Shown: positions 26,147 through 35,710, counted from the stretch's first letter. The stretch is 64,000 bases of DNA from Pseudomonas sp. B33.4 (GCF_034555375.1 NZ_CP140706.1:1727001-1791000), one strand, 5' to 3'. Notes: generated from the sequence alone by a model not told the origin. Program-made: numbers and translations.

Positions 26147-27850
26147 ATGCAGGCGCAAGAGCCGCTGACCATTCTGATCGCCGAAGACAGCGCCGCCGAT
26201 CGCTTATTGCTGTCGACCATCGTCCGCCGCCAGGGTCACCAGGTTCTGACGGCGGCCAACGGTGCCGAAGCGGTTGACCTGTTTCGCCGCCAGCAACCCG
26301 ATCTGGTCTTGATGGACGCGATGATGCCGGTCATGGACGGCTTCGAAGCTGCGCGGCAGATCAAGGCGCTGGCGGGCGAAACGCTGGTGCCGATCATCTT
26401 CCTCACGTCGCTGACCGAAAGCGAAGCGCTGGCCCGTTGTCTGGAGGCGGGTGGTGACGATTTTCTGGCGAAGCCCTACAACCCCGTGATCCTCGCCGCC
26501 AAAATCAAGGCGATGGATCGCTTGCGCCGCTTGCAGGCAACGGTGCTGCAACAGCGCGACCTGATCGCCAAACACCATGATTACCTGCTCAACGAACAGC
26601 GCGTGGCCAAAGCCGTGTTCGACAAGGTCGCGCACTCCGGCTGCCTGAGCGCGCCGAACATTCGTTACCTGCAATCTCCCTATGCGTTGTTCAACGGCGA
26701 TTTACTGCTGGCGGCCTACACGCCGGCGGGTGACATGCATGTATTGCTCGGGGATTTCACCGGTCATGGCCTGCCGGCAGCGGTCGGGGCGATGCCCTTG
26801 GCCGAAGTGTTTTATGGCATGACCGCCAAGGGTTACGGCCTGGCGGAAACCCTGCGCGAAATGAACGCCAAACTCAAACGCATCCTGCCGGTGGACATGT
26901 TCTGTTGCGCGACGCTGCTCTGTCTGAGTTTTCAGCGACGTTCGGTCGAGGTGTGGAACGGCGGGATGCCCGACGGTTATCTGCATCGCATCGCCACGGG
27001 TGAGCGTGTGCCGCTGGCGGCGCGACATTTGCCGTTGGGGGTGTTGAGCGCGCAGGCGTTCGACGACTGTACGGAGGTGCATCCGATGACCGCCGGTGAT
27101 CGGGTGTTCCTGTTGTCCGACGGCGTGATCGACACCAGTGACGCCACTGATCAACTGTTCGGTGTCGAGCGTTTGCAGCAGGTGTTTGCCGCCAATCGCG
27201 AGCCGGACCGCTTGTTCGAGGATATCGAGCAGGCGCTACGGGATTTTCGCGGCGAGGCCCGCGACGATGTCAGCATGGTCGAGGTCAGCCTGCTGGAACT
27301 GGCGCAGGTCAAGCCGTCGGCGCCGGTGTATTCCGACAGCGGCCAGTCCTGTCCGCTGGACTGGTCGGTGAGCTTCGAATTCCGTGGCGCCACGCTCAAA
27401 CGTTTCAATCCGTTGCCGTACCTGTTGCAGTTGTTGCTTGAGGTGCATGGGTTGCGGGCGCAGAGTGGTGCTTTGTACAGCGTGCTCGCCGAGTTGTATT
27501 CCAACGCACTGGAGCATGGCGTGCTCGGTCTGGATTCCAGTCTCAAGCGCGATGCGGCGGGTTTCGCGCGCTACTACCAGCAGCGCAATGAGCGGCTGGA
27601 AGCGCTGCAGGCCGGTTTCGTGCGCGTGCATTTGCAGGTGCAGCCACGGGGCGAGGGCGGTTGTCTGGTGATTTGCGTGGAAGACAGCGGCAAGGGTTTT
27701 GATGTGGCGCGGGTCATGGAGCGGCCGCTGGACGGTGTCCGTTTGTCGGGGCGTGGCGTCAGTCTGGTCCGGCAATTGGGGCGCAACGCCAGTTGGTCGG
27801 ACGAAGGTCGTAGTGCCCGCGTGGAGTTTTCCTGGGAGGTTGAGGCATAA
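26147..27850 (+). CDS. hsbR: HsbR-like response regulator with PP2C phosphatase and kinase domains
   Basis: HsbR controls the phosphorylation of HsbA. The 567-residue protein has a receiver domain with Asp57 (LVLMDAMMPVMDG). A PP2C/SpoIIE phosphatase domain follows (LLGDFTGHGLPAAVGAMPLAE, then LLSDGVIDTSD and ARDDVSMVEVSLLE). The C-terminal HATPase kinase domain is of the anti-sigma type (LYSVLAELYSNALEHGVLG, VEDSGKGFD, RGVSLVRQL). The ATG at 26147 lies 6 bp past the hsbA stop; a TTG at 26138 overlapping that stop is an alternative adding three residues. It forms an operon with hsbA and hptB. Confidence 0.9.
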   Translation: MQAQEPLTILIAEDSAADRLLLSTIVRRQGHQVLTAANGAEAVDLFRRQQPDLVLMDAMMPVMDGFEAARQIKALAGETLVPIIFLTSLTESEALARCLEAGGDDFLAKPYNPVILAAKIKAMDRLRRLQATVLQQRDLIAKHHDYLLNEQRVAKAVFDKVAHSGCLSAPNIRYLQSPYALFNGDLLLAAYTPAGDMHVLLGDFTGHGLPAAVGAMPLAEVFYGMTAKGYGLAETLREMNAKLKRILPVDMFCCATLLCLSFQRRSVEVWNGGMPDGYLHRIATGERVPLAARHLPLGVLSAQAFDDCTEVHPMTAGDRVFLLSDGVIDTSDATDQLFGVERLQQVFAANREPDRLFEDIEQALRDFRGEARDDVSMVEVSLLELAQVKPSAPVYSDSGQSCPLDWSVSFEFRGATLKRFNPLPYLLQLLLEVHGLRAQSGALYSVLAELYSNALEHGVLGLDSSLKRDAAGFARYYQQRNERLEALQAGFVRVHLQVQPRGEGGCLVICVEDSGKGFDVARVMERPLDGVRLSGRGVSLVRQLGRNASWSDEGRSARVEFSWEVEA

Positions 27851-27881
27851 TCCGCGCAATTCTTGATCAAGGAGTGAGCAA

Positions 27882-28229
27882 GTGGCTGACACACATATTG
27901 ATCGCGAGGCGCTGAGCGTGCTGCGCGAAGTCATGGAGGAGGGTTATCCGGAGCTGCTGGATACCTTTCTGGCGGATTCCGAAAGTCGCTTGGTTGAGTT
28001 GCGAAAAACAGCGGATGCCAAAGTGTTGTCGGAGGTTGCCCATAGCTTCAAGGGCAGCGCCAGTAACATGGGCGCTGTGCGGTTGGCGGCGCTCTGCCAG
28101 GAACTGGAGTCGGACGCCAAAGACAAGAGCCCGGCGGAAATCGTCAAGCTGGTCGCTGAGATCAGTGGCGAATTTGCTGAAGTTCGCCCGGTTTACGAAG
28201 ATGAACGACAGCACGCATTGACCCATTGA
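27882..28229 (+). CDS. hptB: HptB-like histidine phosphotransfer protein
   Basis: This 115-residue Hpt-domain protein carries phosphate from hybrid sensor kinases (RetS, PA1611-type, SagS in P. aeruginosa) to the HsbR receiver. The phospho-accepting His54 lies in EVAHSFKGSASNMGAVRLA, the standard Hpt motif. It starts with GTG, 8 bp after AAGGAGTG. It is 31 bp after hsbR and is the third gene of the module. The module lies inside the flagellar locus between fliJ and fliK. Confidence 0.9.
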   Translation: MADTHIDREALSVLREVMEEGYPELLDTFLADSESRLVELRKTADAKVLSEVAHSFKGSASNMGAVRLAALCQELESDAKDKSPAEIVKLVAEISGEFAEVRPVYEDERQHALTH

Positions 28230-28268
28230 TCCCGCCGTCCGGCGCTTTTCACGAGCGCCGGGCAAAAC

Positions 28269-28284
28269 TGGCCCGGCACTTGCA
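28269..28284 (+). promoter_or_regulatory. Sigma-54 promoter of fliK
   Basis: TGGCCC-GGCAC-TTGCA differs from TGGCAC-N5-TTGCW at one base. It lies 51 bp before the fliK ATG, so fliK is likely transcribed from its own FleQ/FleR-type promoter. Confidence 0.78.
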
Positions 28285-28334
28285 GTTATCTCCCCCAACT
28301 GTACCTACGATCCCAGTGCAGCGGAGACCGTTTC

Positions 28335-29696
28335 ATGCCTGCGACCCCCAACATCCTTCTTCAGAATGCCGCTCAGGCCAAGGCGCAAGCCGCCTCGGCC
28401 AAAACGTCGGCCATGGCCGTAGATACCGGGGATAAAGCCTCAAGCTTCGCGAAAGTGTTCGCCGATCAGGGATCGAGCAAGCCGGTTGCCAGCGCAGACA
28501 ATTCGCCCAAATCCTCGCGTGACAAGGTCGCTGACAACAGCGGTAAAAAGGATGTCGGCAAGGATCAGTCTGCCGCTGCGCAACCGGCGGTTGCCGATAG
28601 CGGCAACGACTTGCCTGCCGATAAAACCACGGCGACCGATGACACTACCGCCAGCAGCGACGACAGCAGCAACACTGCCCAGACGCCGGTGGTTGATGCG
28701 GCACCGGTTGACCCGACACTTGATCCGGCCTTGGTCGTTGCTGTGCAGCCGGTTGTCAGCGCGCCAGTAGTGCAAGCCCCGGCCGCCGCCCAGCCCGAAG
28801 CCGAAACCCCCGCGCTTGCCGTTTTGCCGGGAGTGGTCAAAGATCCGGCACCGACCACCGATAGCGATTTCGACCCTTCGGCTGATCCCCTCGACTCGAT
28901 GCCGGCCGTGCGCATGGCGATGGAGCAGGGCGGCCACATTTCCGCCGCCAGCCAGGCGCAACCGAAGGCTTCGCCGGCTCAGGCTCAAGCCGACGGCGAA
29001 TTGACTGCGGCGCAGAACTTCGCTGCTGGCATGGCCAGCATGCTCGACGTGCAAGCCGACAAGGACAGCACCAGTCAGGGCGGCGACAAAGCGTTCAGCG
29101 GCTTGATCGACGATGGCCTCAAAGATCTCAAGACAGCGACCAGCGATACCCGCGTCGATGACTTCGCCAACCGTCTGGCGGCACTGACTCAGGCCGCCAC
29201 CCCGAAGACCGCGAACGCGGTGCCGGTGAATCAACCGATCGCCATGCATCAGAGTGGCTGGACCGAAGAAATCGTCAACCGCGTCATGTATCTGTCGAGC
29301 GCCAATCTCAAGGCGGCGGACATTCAGTTGCAGCCAGCGGAGCTGGGGCGTCTGGACATTCGCGTGAACATGGTCCCGGATCAACAGACCCAGGTCACGT
29401 TCATGAGTGCGCACCCGAGTGTGCGTGAGGCGCTGGATGGTCAGATGCATCGCTTGCGCGACATGTTCAACCAGCAGGGCATGGGCCAGGTCGACGTCAA
29501 TGTCTCCGACCAGAGTCGTGGCTGGCAGGGCCAGCAAGGTCAGGAGCAGGCTCAGCAGGGGCAGAATGGCCGCACCAGCGCTGCTGGCGGTCGCCTCGAT
29601 TCGGCGGATGAAGAGTTGGCGCCTGCCGCTATTGCTGAAGTTGCTGCGCAAACCACCAGCGTGATTGGCAGCAGCGCTGTCGACTATTACGCCTGA
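28335..29696 (+). CDS. fliK: Hook-length control protein FliK
   Basis: FliK measures hook length and, through the FlhB C-terminal domain, switches export from rod/hook to filament proteins. The 453-residue protein has a long, low-complexity N-terminal ruler rich in Ala, Asp, Ser and Pro. The C-terminal switch domain starts near residue 305 (WTEEIVNRVMYLSSANLKAA, LQPAELGRLDIRVNM, FMSAHPSVREALDGQMHRL). A Gln/Gly-rich tail follows (WQGQQGQEQAQQGQNG). A second FliK-like gene lies at 58770-60344. Confidence 0.93.
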   Translation: MPATPNILLQNAAQAKAQAASAKTSAMAVDTGDKASSFAKVFADQGSSKPVASADNSPKSSRDKVADNSGKKDVGKDQSAAAQPAVADSGNDLPADKTTATDDTTASSDDSSNTAQTPVVDAAPVDPTLDPALVVAVQPVVSAPVVQAPAAAQPEAETPALAVLPGVVKDPAPTTDSDFDPSADPLDSMPAVRMAMEQGGHISAASQAQPKASPAQAQADGELTAAQNFAAGMASMLDVQADKDSTSQGGDKAFSGLIDDGLKDLKTATSDTRVDDFANRLAALTQAATPKTANAVPVNQPIAMHQSGWTEEIVNRVMYLSSANLKAADIQLQPAELGRLDIRVNMVPDQQTQVTFMSAHPSVREALDGQMHRLRDMFNQQGMGQVDVNVSDQSRGWQGQQGQEQAQQGQNGRTSAAGGRLDSADEELAPAAIAEVAAQTTSVIGSSAVDYYA

Positions 29697-29709
29697 TCAA
29701 AATCAAGAG

Positions 29710-30190
29710 CCCCTCACCCTAGCCCTCTCCCGGAGGGAGAGGGGACTGATCGGGGGATGCTCGGGACGTGCGCCGACCGGTTAATTCTGCTGTGAATCCA
29801 TAATCGACTGGGTCTTTCAGGTCGATGTTTGACGTCTGACACTTCAGTCGGCCCCTGAACACCCTCACCCTGGCCCTCTCCCGGAGGGAGAGGGGACTGA
29901 TCGGGGGATGCTCGGGACGTGCGCCGACCGGTTAATTCTGCTGTGAATCCATAATCGACTGGGTCTTTCAGGTCGATGTTTGACGTCTGACAGTTCAGTC
30001 GGCCCCTGAACACCCTCACCCTGGCCCTCTCCCGGAGGGAGAGGGGACTGATTGGGGGATGCTCGGGACGTGCGCCGACCTGATTATCTTGCGCCGAATC
30101 CATATTCGACTCGGTCTTTCAGGTCGATGTATCACGACAAAACAACTCGGTCGGCCCCCTCTCCCTCCGGGAGAGGGCTGGGGTGAGGGT
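29710..30190. repeat. Three 151-bp tandem units plus an inverted end copy
   Basis: The unit opening CCCTCACCCT(A/G)GCCCTCTCCC recurs at 29711, 29862 and 30013, a period of exactly 151 bp. The first two units are almost identical and the third is diverged in its middle and end. At 30155-30190 the opening sequence appears once more, inverted, so the array begins and ends with complementary copies. Each unit contains a GC-rich hairpin (CTCTCCCGGAGGGAGAG). No gene is seen in 29697-30297 apart from this array and the fliL promoter. Confidence 0.9.
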
Positions 30191-30231
30191 GCCTTTGACT
30201 TTAGCGTTGTCTCCACTACCACCGACACTTC

Positions 30232-30247
30232 TGGCATAACACTTGCT
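30232..30247 (+). promoter_or_regulatory. Sigma-54 promoter of the fliL operon
   Basis: TGGCAT-AACAC-TTGCT differs from the TGGCAC-N5-TTGCW consensus at one base. It lies 51 bp before the fliL ATG, downstream of the tandem repeats, and should drive fliLMNOPQR-flhB. Confidence 0.83.
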
Positions 30248-30297
30248 CTTGCCTTGCCGTGCGACTGTGAAAACCCGATTAGTGACGGATTATTGGC

Positions 30298-30801
30298 ATG
30301 GCGAAGAGCGAAACAGCAGCAGTGAAAGACCCCGCAACCAAAGGCAAACTCAAGCTGATCATTGTGATCGTGCTGGCGTTGCTACTGGCCATTGGTGCAT
30401 CCGTGGGGGCGACCTGGTTCTTCATGCACAGTGCCCAGAGCAAGCCTGCTGAGGCCGCCGATGCGGCGCCCGTCGGCAAGCAGCCAGCGATTTTCGAGCC
30501 GATGGCGCCGGCGTTTGTCGCCAACTACAACCAGAACGGCCGTCAGCGCTACATGCAGGTGAGCATTACCATGCTGGCGCGTAATCAGGCCGATCTGGAA
30601 GCGCTCAAAGTGCACATGCCGGTGATCCGCAACAACCTGGTGATGCTCTTCTCCGGTCAGGATTTCGCCACTTTGGCGACCCCGGTCGGCCAAGAGATGT
30701 TGCGCCAGAAGGCCACCGCCAGCGTCCAGGAAGTGGCGCAGAAAGAGCTGGGCAAAGTGGTGATCGAACAGTTGCTTTTCACTAATTTCGTACTGCAGTA
30801 G
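30298..30801 (+). CDS. fliL: Basal-body-associated protein FliL
   Basis: FliL is an inner-membrane protein that rings the stator units and supports torque at high load. The 167-residue protein has a single N-terminal membrane helix (about residues 18-41, LIIVIVLALLLAIGASVGA) and a periplasmic domain with RYMQVSITMLARNQADLEAL. It ends with VVIEQLLFTNFVLQ, the conserved C-terminal pattern. It is the first gene of the fliL operon. Confidence 0.96.
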   Translation: MAKSETAAVKDPATKGKLKLIIVIVLALLLAIGASVGATWFFMHSAQSKPAEAADAAPVGKQPAIFEPMAPAFVANYNQNGRQRYMQVSITMLARNQADLEALKVHMPVIRNNLVMLFSGQDFATLATPVGQEMLRQKATASVQEVAQKELGKVVIEQLLFTNFVLQ

Positions 30802-30810
30802 GAACACGAC

Positions 30811-31779
30811 ATGGCCGTGCAGGATCTGCTGTCCCAGGATGAAATCGACGCGCTGTTGCATGGCGTCGACGATGGTCTGGTACAGACCGATAACGCTGCC
30901 GAACCCGGCAGTGTCAAAAGCTACGACCTGACCAGCCAGGATCGCATCGTCCGTGGACGCATGCCGACTCTGGAAATGATCAACGAGCGTTTTGCCCGTT
31001 ACACCCGCATCAGCATGTTCAACATGCTGCGCCGCTCGGCGGACGTTGCCGTCGGTGGCGTACAGGTGATGAAGTTCGGTGAATACGTGCACTCGCTGTA
31101 CGTGCCGACCAGCCTCAATCTGGTCAAGATCAAACCGTTGCGCGGTACCGCGCTGTTCATCCTCGACGCCAAACTGGTGTTCAAACTGGTGGACAACTTC
31201 TTCGGCGGCGACGGCCGTCACGCCAAGATCGAAGGGCGTGAATTCACCCCGACCGAACTGCGCGTGGTGCGCATGGTGCTGGAGCAGGCCTTCGTCGATT
31301 TGAAAGAAGCCTGGCAGGCGATCATGGAAGTCAATTTCGAGTACATCAACTCGGAAGTGAACCCGGCCATGGCTAACATCGTCGGCCCGAGCGAAGCGAT
31401 CGTGGTCTCCACCTTCCACATCGAACTCGACGGCGGTGGCGGCGACCTGCACGTGACCATGCCGTACTCGATGATCGAGCCGGTGCGCGAAATGCTCGAC
31501 GCCGGTTTCCAGTCGGACCTCGACGATCAGGACGAGCGCTGGGTCAACGCCCTGCGCCAGGACGTGCTCGATGTCGACGTGCCGATTGGCGCCACCGTCG
31601 CGCGCCGCCAGTTGAAGCTGCGCGACATCCTGCACATGCAGCCGGGGGATGTGATCCCGGTCGAAATGCCGGACGAAATGATCATGCGCGCCAACGGCGT
31701 GCCGGCCTTCAAGGTCAAGATGGGCTCGCACAAAGGCAACCTCGCGTTGCAGGTGATCGAGCCGATCGAGCGTCGCTGA
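30811..31779 (+). CDS. fliM: Motor switch protein FliM
   Basis: FliM is the C-ring protein that binds phospho-CheY and sets rotation direction. The 322-residue protein begins with the CheY-docking peptide LSQDEIDALL (residues 7-16). The middle domain has the conserved GGxG-like pattern (FFGGDGRHAKIEGREFTPTE), and the C-terminal SpoA domain resembles FliN. Length is normal. It is 9 bp after fliL. Confidence 0.98.
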   Translation: MAVQDLLSQDEIDALLHGVDDGLVQTDNAAEPGSVKSYDLTSQDRIVRGRMPTLEMINERFARYTRISMFNMLRRSADVAVGGVQVMKFGEYVHSLYVPTSLNLVKIKPLRGTALFILDAKLVFKLVDNFFGGDGRHAKIEGREFTPTELRVVRMVLEQAFVDLKEAWQAIMEVNFEYINSEVNPAMANIVGPSEAIVVSTFHIELDGGGGDLHVTMPYSMIEPVREMLDAGFQSDLDDQDERWVNALRQDVLDVDVPIGATVARRQLKLRDILHMQPGDVIPVEMPDEMIMRANGVPAFKVKMGSHKGNLALQVIEPIERR

Positions 31780-31832
31780 AGCGGCGCTTTTACCCCCACA
31801 CATTTAGCTGAATTGTTGCCCGCCGAGGACAC

Positions 31833-32285
31833 ATGATGAACGACGATATGAACGCCCAGGACGACCAGGCACTGGCTGACGAATGGGCTGCGGCCCTGGA
31901 AGAAACCGGTGACGGTCAAGCTGACATCGACGCCCTGCTGGCCGCCGACGCAGCCAGCGGCTCGCGTCTGCCGATGGAAGAGTTCGGCAGCGTGCCGAAG
32001 AACAACGATCCGGTGACCCTCGACGGCCCGAACCTCGACGTGATCCTCGATATCCCGGTGTCGATCTCGATGGAAGTCGGCAGCACCGACATCAACATCC
32101 GCAACCTGCTGCAACTCAACCAAGGTTCGGTGATCGAGCTTGATCGTCTCGCTGGCGAGCCGCTCGATGTGCTGGTCAACGGCACGCTGATCGCGCACGG
32201 TGAAGTGGTGGTGGTCAACGAAAAGTTCGGCATCCGCCTGACTGACGTGATCAGCCCGAGCGAACGCATCAAGAAGCTGCGCTGA
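31833..32285 (+). CDS. fliN: Motor switch protein FliN
   Basis: FliN forms the base of the C-ring with FliM and helps dock FliH/FliI. The 150-residue protein has a disordered acidic N-terminal extension. The SpoA domain follows: LDVILDIPVSISMEVGSTDI, IRNLLQLNQGSVIELDRLAG, PLDVLVNGTLIAHGEVVVV. A short FliM-like motif, ADIDALLAADA, occurs near residue 30. It is followed directly by fliO. Confidence 0.97.
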   Translation: MMNDDMNAQDDQALADEWAAALEETGDGQADIDALLAADAASGSRLPMEEFGSVPKNNDPVTLDGPNLDVILDIPVSISMEVGSTDINIRNLLQLNQGSVIELDRLAGEPLDVLVNGTLIAHGEVVVVNEKFGIRLTDVISPSERIKKLR

Positions 32286-32738
32286 GTGAAACGGTTTCTC
32301 TGGGCTTTGCTGGCATTGCCATTGAGCGTGCTGGCCGCCGAGCCGTCGACAGCCACGACCGTGCCGGCTGCCACCGCGCCGATGGTCAACAGCGGCGTGG
32401 CCGGGCAACTGACGCAACTGGTGTTCGGCCTGTTGCTGGTGCTGGGGTTGATCTTCTTCCTCGCCTGGCTATTGCGCCGAGTGCAGCAGGCCGGTCCAGC
32501 GGGCAAGGGCCAGGTGATCGAGCTGATCGGTTCGCGCGCACTCAGTACGCGTGACCGATTGCTGTTGGTGCAGGTCGGCAACGAGCAGATTCTGCTCGGC
32601 CTCAGCCCCGGCACCATCACCGCGCTGCATGTGCTCAAGGAGCCGGTCGAGGTGCCCAGCGCCAGTGAGAAAGCGACGCCGGAATTTGCCCAGCAACTGC
32701 TGAAGATTCTCGGCAAGGATCAGAAGGATAAGAAGTAA
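32286..32738 (+). CDS. fliO: Flagellar export gate assembly protein FliO
   Basis: FliO helps assemble the FliP ring of the export gate. The 150-residue protein begins with GTG directly after the fliN stop and shows a likely signal sequence ([20 protein letters not shown]). A membrane helix lies near residues 42-62 ([19 protein letters not shown]), and the cytoplasmic domain has [20 protein letters not shown]. It overlaps fliP by one base (TAATG). Confidence 0.93.
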   Translation: MKRFLWALLALPLSVLAAEPSTATTVPAATAPMVNSGVAGQLTQLVFGLLLVLGLIFFLAWLLRRVQQAGPAGKGQVIELIGSRALSTRDRLLLVQVGNEQILLGLSPGTITALHVLKEPVEVPSASEKATPEFAQQLLKILGKDQKDKK

Positions 32739-33496
32739 TGGGTGCGTTACGCATCGTCTTGACGCTGGCCCTGTTGCTGGCCGCGCCGCTGGCGTTCGCC
32801 GCCGATCCGTTGTCGATCCCGGCGATCACGCTGGGCACCAACGCCGATGGCGCGCAGGAATATTCGGTCAGTCTGCAGATCCTGCTGATCATGACCGCCC
32901 TGAGCTTCATTCCGGCGGCCGTGATTCTGATGACCAGTTTCACCCGGATCATCATCGTCTTCTCGATCCTGCGTCAGGCCCTCGGCCTGCAGCAGACGCC
33001 GTCGAACCAGATCCTCACCGGCATGGCGCTGTTCCTGACCCTGTTCATCATGGCCCCGGTGTTCGACCGGGTGAACAATGATGCGCTGCAACCGTATCTG
33101 GCGGAAAAACTCACCGCTCAGCAAGCGGTAGAAAAAGCCCAGGTGCCGATCAAGGACTTCATGCTCGCCCAGACCCGCACCAGCGATCTGGAGCTGTTCA
33201 TGCGTCTGTCCAAGCGCACCGACATCGCCACCCCGGATCAGGCGCCACTGACCATTCTGGTGCCGGCGTTCGTCACCTCCGAGCTTAAAACCGCGTTCCA
33301 GATCGGCTTCATGATCTTCATTCCGTTCCTGATCATCGACCTCGTCGTGGCCAGTGTGCTGATGGCGATGGGTATGATGATGCTCTCGCCGCTGATCATC
33401 TCGCTGCCGTTCAAAATCATGCTGTTCGTGCTGGTCGATGGCTGGGCGCTGATCATCGGCACCCTGGCCAGCAGTTTTGGAGGTGTCTCGCCATGA
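32738..33496 (+). CDS. fliP: Export gate protein FliP
   Basis: FliP makes up most of the export gate channel with FliQ and FliR. The 252-residue protein has a cleavable signal peptide (about residues 1-22, ending AFAADP), as known for FliP. The conserved segment [20 protein letters not shown] follows, then [19 protein letters not shown] and [19 protein letters not shown], and further membrane helices at the end. The signature [17 protein letters not shown] is present. It overlaps fliQ by 4 bp. Confidence 0.98.
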   Translation: MGALRIVLTLALLLAAPLAFAADPLSIPAITLGTNADGAQEYSVSLQILLIMTALSFIPAAVILMTSFTRIIIVFSILRQALGLQQTPSNQILTGMALFLTLFIMAPVFDRVNNDALQPYLAEKLTAQQAVEKAQVPIKDFMLAQTRTSDLELFMRLSKRTDIATPDQAPLTILVPAFVTSELKTAFQIGFMIFIPFLIIDLVVASVLMAMGMMMLSPLIISLPFKIMLFVLVDGWALIIGTLASSFGGVSP

Positions 33497-33762
33497 CGCC
33501 GGAAGTTGCGGTCGATATCTTTCGTGAAGCCCTTTGGCTGACCACATTGATGGTCGCGATTCTGGTGGTGCCGAGCCTGTTGGTAGGTTTGCTGGTGGCG
33601 ATGTTCCAGGCTGCGACGCAGATCAACGAACAGACCCTGAGCTTCCTGCCGCGTCTGCTGGTGATGCTGGTGACCCTCATCATCGGCGGTCCGTGGATCG
33701 TGCAGACGTTCATGGAGTACATCATTCAGTTGTACAAAAACATCCCGATGGTCATCGGCTAA
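33493..33762 (+). CDS. fliQ: Export gate protein FliQ
   Basis: FliQ has two membrane helices that wrap the FliP/FliR gate. The 89-residue protein matches in length and pattern: [20 protein letters not shown], then [40 protein letters not shown] and the C-terminal end. It starts within the fliP stop (ATGA) and ends 3 bp before fliR. Confidence 0.98.
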   Translation: MTPEVAVDIFREALWLTTLMVAILVVPSLLVGLLVAMFQAATQINEQTLSFLPRLLVMLVTLIIGGPWIVQTFMEYIIQLYKNIPMVIG

Positions 33763-33765
33763 GCC

Positions 33766-34551
33766 ATGCAATCGCTGCTTCAGCTGACCGACACCCAGAT
33801 CAGTACCTGGGTGGCCTCGTTCATGTTGCCGCTGTTTCGCGTCGCGTCGATGCTGATGGTGATGCCGGTGTTCGGCACCACGCTGGTGTCGCGGCGGATC
33901 CGCCTGTATTTCGCCGTAGCGATCACCGTGTGCATTGCGCCGAGCCTGCCGCCGATGCCAGCGGTGAGCCCGCTGGATCTCAGCGGTTTGCTGATGATTG
34001 CCGAGCAGATTCTCGTCGGTGCGGTACTCGGGTTTTCCCTGCAGCTGTTTTTCCAGGCCTTTGCCGTCGCGGGGCAGATCGTGGCGATCCAGATGGGCAT
34101 GGGCTTCGCCTCGATGGTCGACCCGGCCAACGGCGTGTCGGTGGCGGTGATCGGGCAGTTTTTCACCATGCTCGTGACGTTGCTGTTCCTGTCGATGAAC
34201 GGCCACCTGGTGGTCTTCGAAGTGCTCACCGAAAGCTTCACCACGCTACCGGTCGGCAGCGGTCTGATGACCGCGCATTACTGGGAGCTGGCCGGCAAAC
34301 TCGGCTGGGTCCTCGGTGCGGCGTTGTTGCTGGTGCTGCCGGCGGTGACGGCGTTGCTGGTGGTCAACATCGCGTTTGGCGTGATGACCCGCGCGGCGCC
34401 ACAACTGAACATTTTCTCCATCGGTTTTCCGCTGACCTTGGTGCTCGGTCTGTTCATCGTCTGGGTCGGGCTGGCGGACATTCTCAATCAGTACCAGCCG
34501 CTGGCCACCGAGGCCTTGCAGCTGTTACGCGAACTGGCACGGGCGCGCTGA
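33766..34551 (+). CDS. fliR: Export gate protein FliR
   Basis: FliR closes the helical FliP/FliQ gate. The 261-residue protein has about six hydrophobic segments (including VASFMLPLFRVASMLMVMPV, then FGTTLVSRRIRLYFAVAITV) and the conserved QIVAIQMGMGFASMVDPANG region. It ends a few bases before flhB. Confidence 0.97.
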   Translation: MQSLLQLTDTQISTWVASFMLPLFRVASMLMVMPVFGTTLVSRRIRLYFAVAITVCIAPSLPPMPAVSPLDLSGLLMIAEQILVGAVLGFSLQLFFQAFAVAGQIVAIQMGMGFASMVDPANGVSVAVIGQFFTMLVTLLFLSMNGHLVVFEVLTESFTTLPVGSGLMTAHYWELAGKLGWVLGAALLLVLPAVTALLVVNIAFGVMTRAAPQLNIFSIGFPLTLVLGLFIVWVGLADILNQYQPLATEALQLLRELARAR

Positions 34552-34554
34552 CTC

Positions 34555-35694
34555 ATGGCAGAGAGCGAAAGCGGTCAGGACAAAACAGAAGACCCCACGG
34601 AGAAACGTAAAAAGGACTCCCGTGAGAAGGGCGAGATTGCCCGTTCCAAAGAACTCAATACCCTGGCCGTGACCATGGCCGGTGCCGGTGCGCTGCTGGT
34701 GTTCGGCGGCATGCTGGCCGAAGACCTGATGGAGCTGATGCGCCTGAACTTCACGCTGTCACGCGAAGTGATCATGGATCAGGGCTCCATGGGTGCGTTT
34801 CTGTTGCAGTCGGGCCAGATGGCGCTGTTGGCGATCCAGCCGATCATGATCACCCTGTTGCTCGCGGCGTTGATCGGGCCGATTTCCCTCGGTGGCTGGC
34901 TGTTTGCGGCCGGTTCCCTGGCCCCTAAGTTCAGCCGGATGAATCCCGCTGCAGGCCTGAAACGGATGTTTTCGTTCAAGTCAGTGGTTGAGTTGCTCAA
35001 GGCACTGGCCAAGTTTTTGATCACCCTGGGTGTGGCGTTGGTGGTGTTGTTATCAGACGTCGATGACTTTTTGCGGATCGCCCATGAACCGCTTGAAATG
35101 GCGATCATTCACAGCGTTACTCTGGTCGGCTGGAGCACCTTGTGGCTGGCCTGCGGCCTGATCATCATCGCTGCCGTCGACGTGCCGGTGCAGCTCTGGG
35201 AGGCGCACAAGAAACTGCTGATGACCAAGCAGGAAGTGCGCGACGAACACAAGGATCAGGAGGGGCGCCCGGAGGTCAAACAGCGCATCCGCCAGACCCA
35301 GCGCGAAATGTCCCAGCGCCGGATGATGGCGGCGATTCCCGACGCCGACGTGGTCATCACCAACCCGACCCACTACGCCGTCGCGCTCAAGTACGACTCG
35401 GAGAAGGGCGGGGCGCCGATACTGCTGGCCAAGGGCAGCGACTTCTTGGCGTTGAAAATCCGCGAAATCGCCGTGGCCAACAACGTCATGCTCCTCGAGT
35501 CGCCGGGGCTGGCGCGTTCGATCTATTACTCCACTGAGCTTGAGCAGGAAATCCCCGGCGGGCTGTATCTGGCGGTTGCCCAGGTCTTGGCTTACGTCTA
35601 CCAGATCCGCCAGTTCCGCGCCGGCAAGGGCAAGCGCCCGGATCCGCTCAAGGACGACTTGCCGATTCCGCCGGACTTGCGCCGCGATTCCTGA
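34555..35694 (+). CDS. flhB: Export gate switch protein FlhB
   Basis: FlhB closes around the gate and switches substrate class after self-cleavage. The 379-residue protein begins with the charged N-terminus (SESGQDKTEDPTEKRKKDSR) typical of the family. Four membrane helices are spread through residues 30-210. The cleavage motif N270-P-T-H273 is intact in VVITNPTHYAVALKY, so self-cleavage is expected. In most pseudomonads flhA follows at close range; here an 8-kb island intervenes. Confidence 0.98.
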   Translation: MAESESGQDKTEDPTEKRKKDSREKGEIARSKELNTLAVTMAGAGALLVFGGMLAEDLMELMRLNFTLSREVIMDQGSMGAFLLQSGQMALLAIQPIMITLLLAALIGPISLGGWLFAAGSLAPKFSRMNPAAGLKRMFSFKSVVELLKALAKFLITLGVALVVLLSDVDDFLRIAHEPLEMAIIHSVTLVGWSTLWLACGLIIIAAVDVPVQLWEAHKKLLMTKQEVRDEHKDQEGRPEVKQRIRQTQREMSQRRMMAAIPDADVVITNPTHYAVALKYDSEKGGAPILLAKGSDFLALKIREIAVANNVMLLESPGLARSIYYSTELEQEIPGGLYLAVAQVLAYVYQIRQFRAGKGKRPDPLKDDLPIPPDLRRDS

Positions 35695-35710
35695 CATTGC
35701 TGTACAGCCA

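Noticed and set aside
29710..30190. CRISPR array
   Set aside because: The repeat unit is 151 bp with no unique spacers between short repeats, and no cas genes are present.
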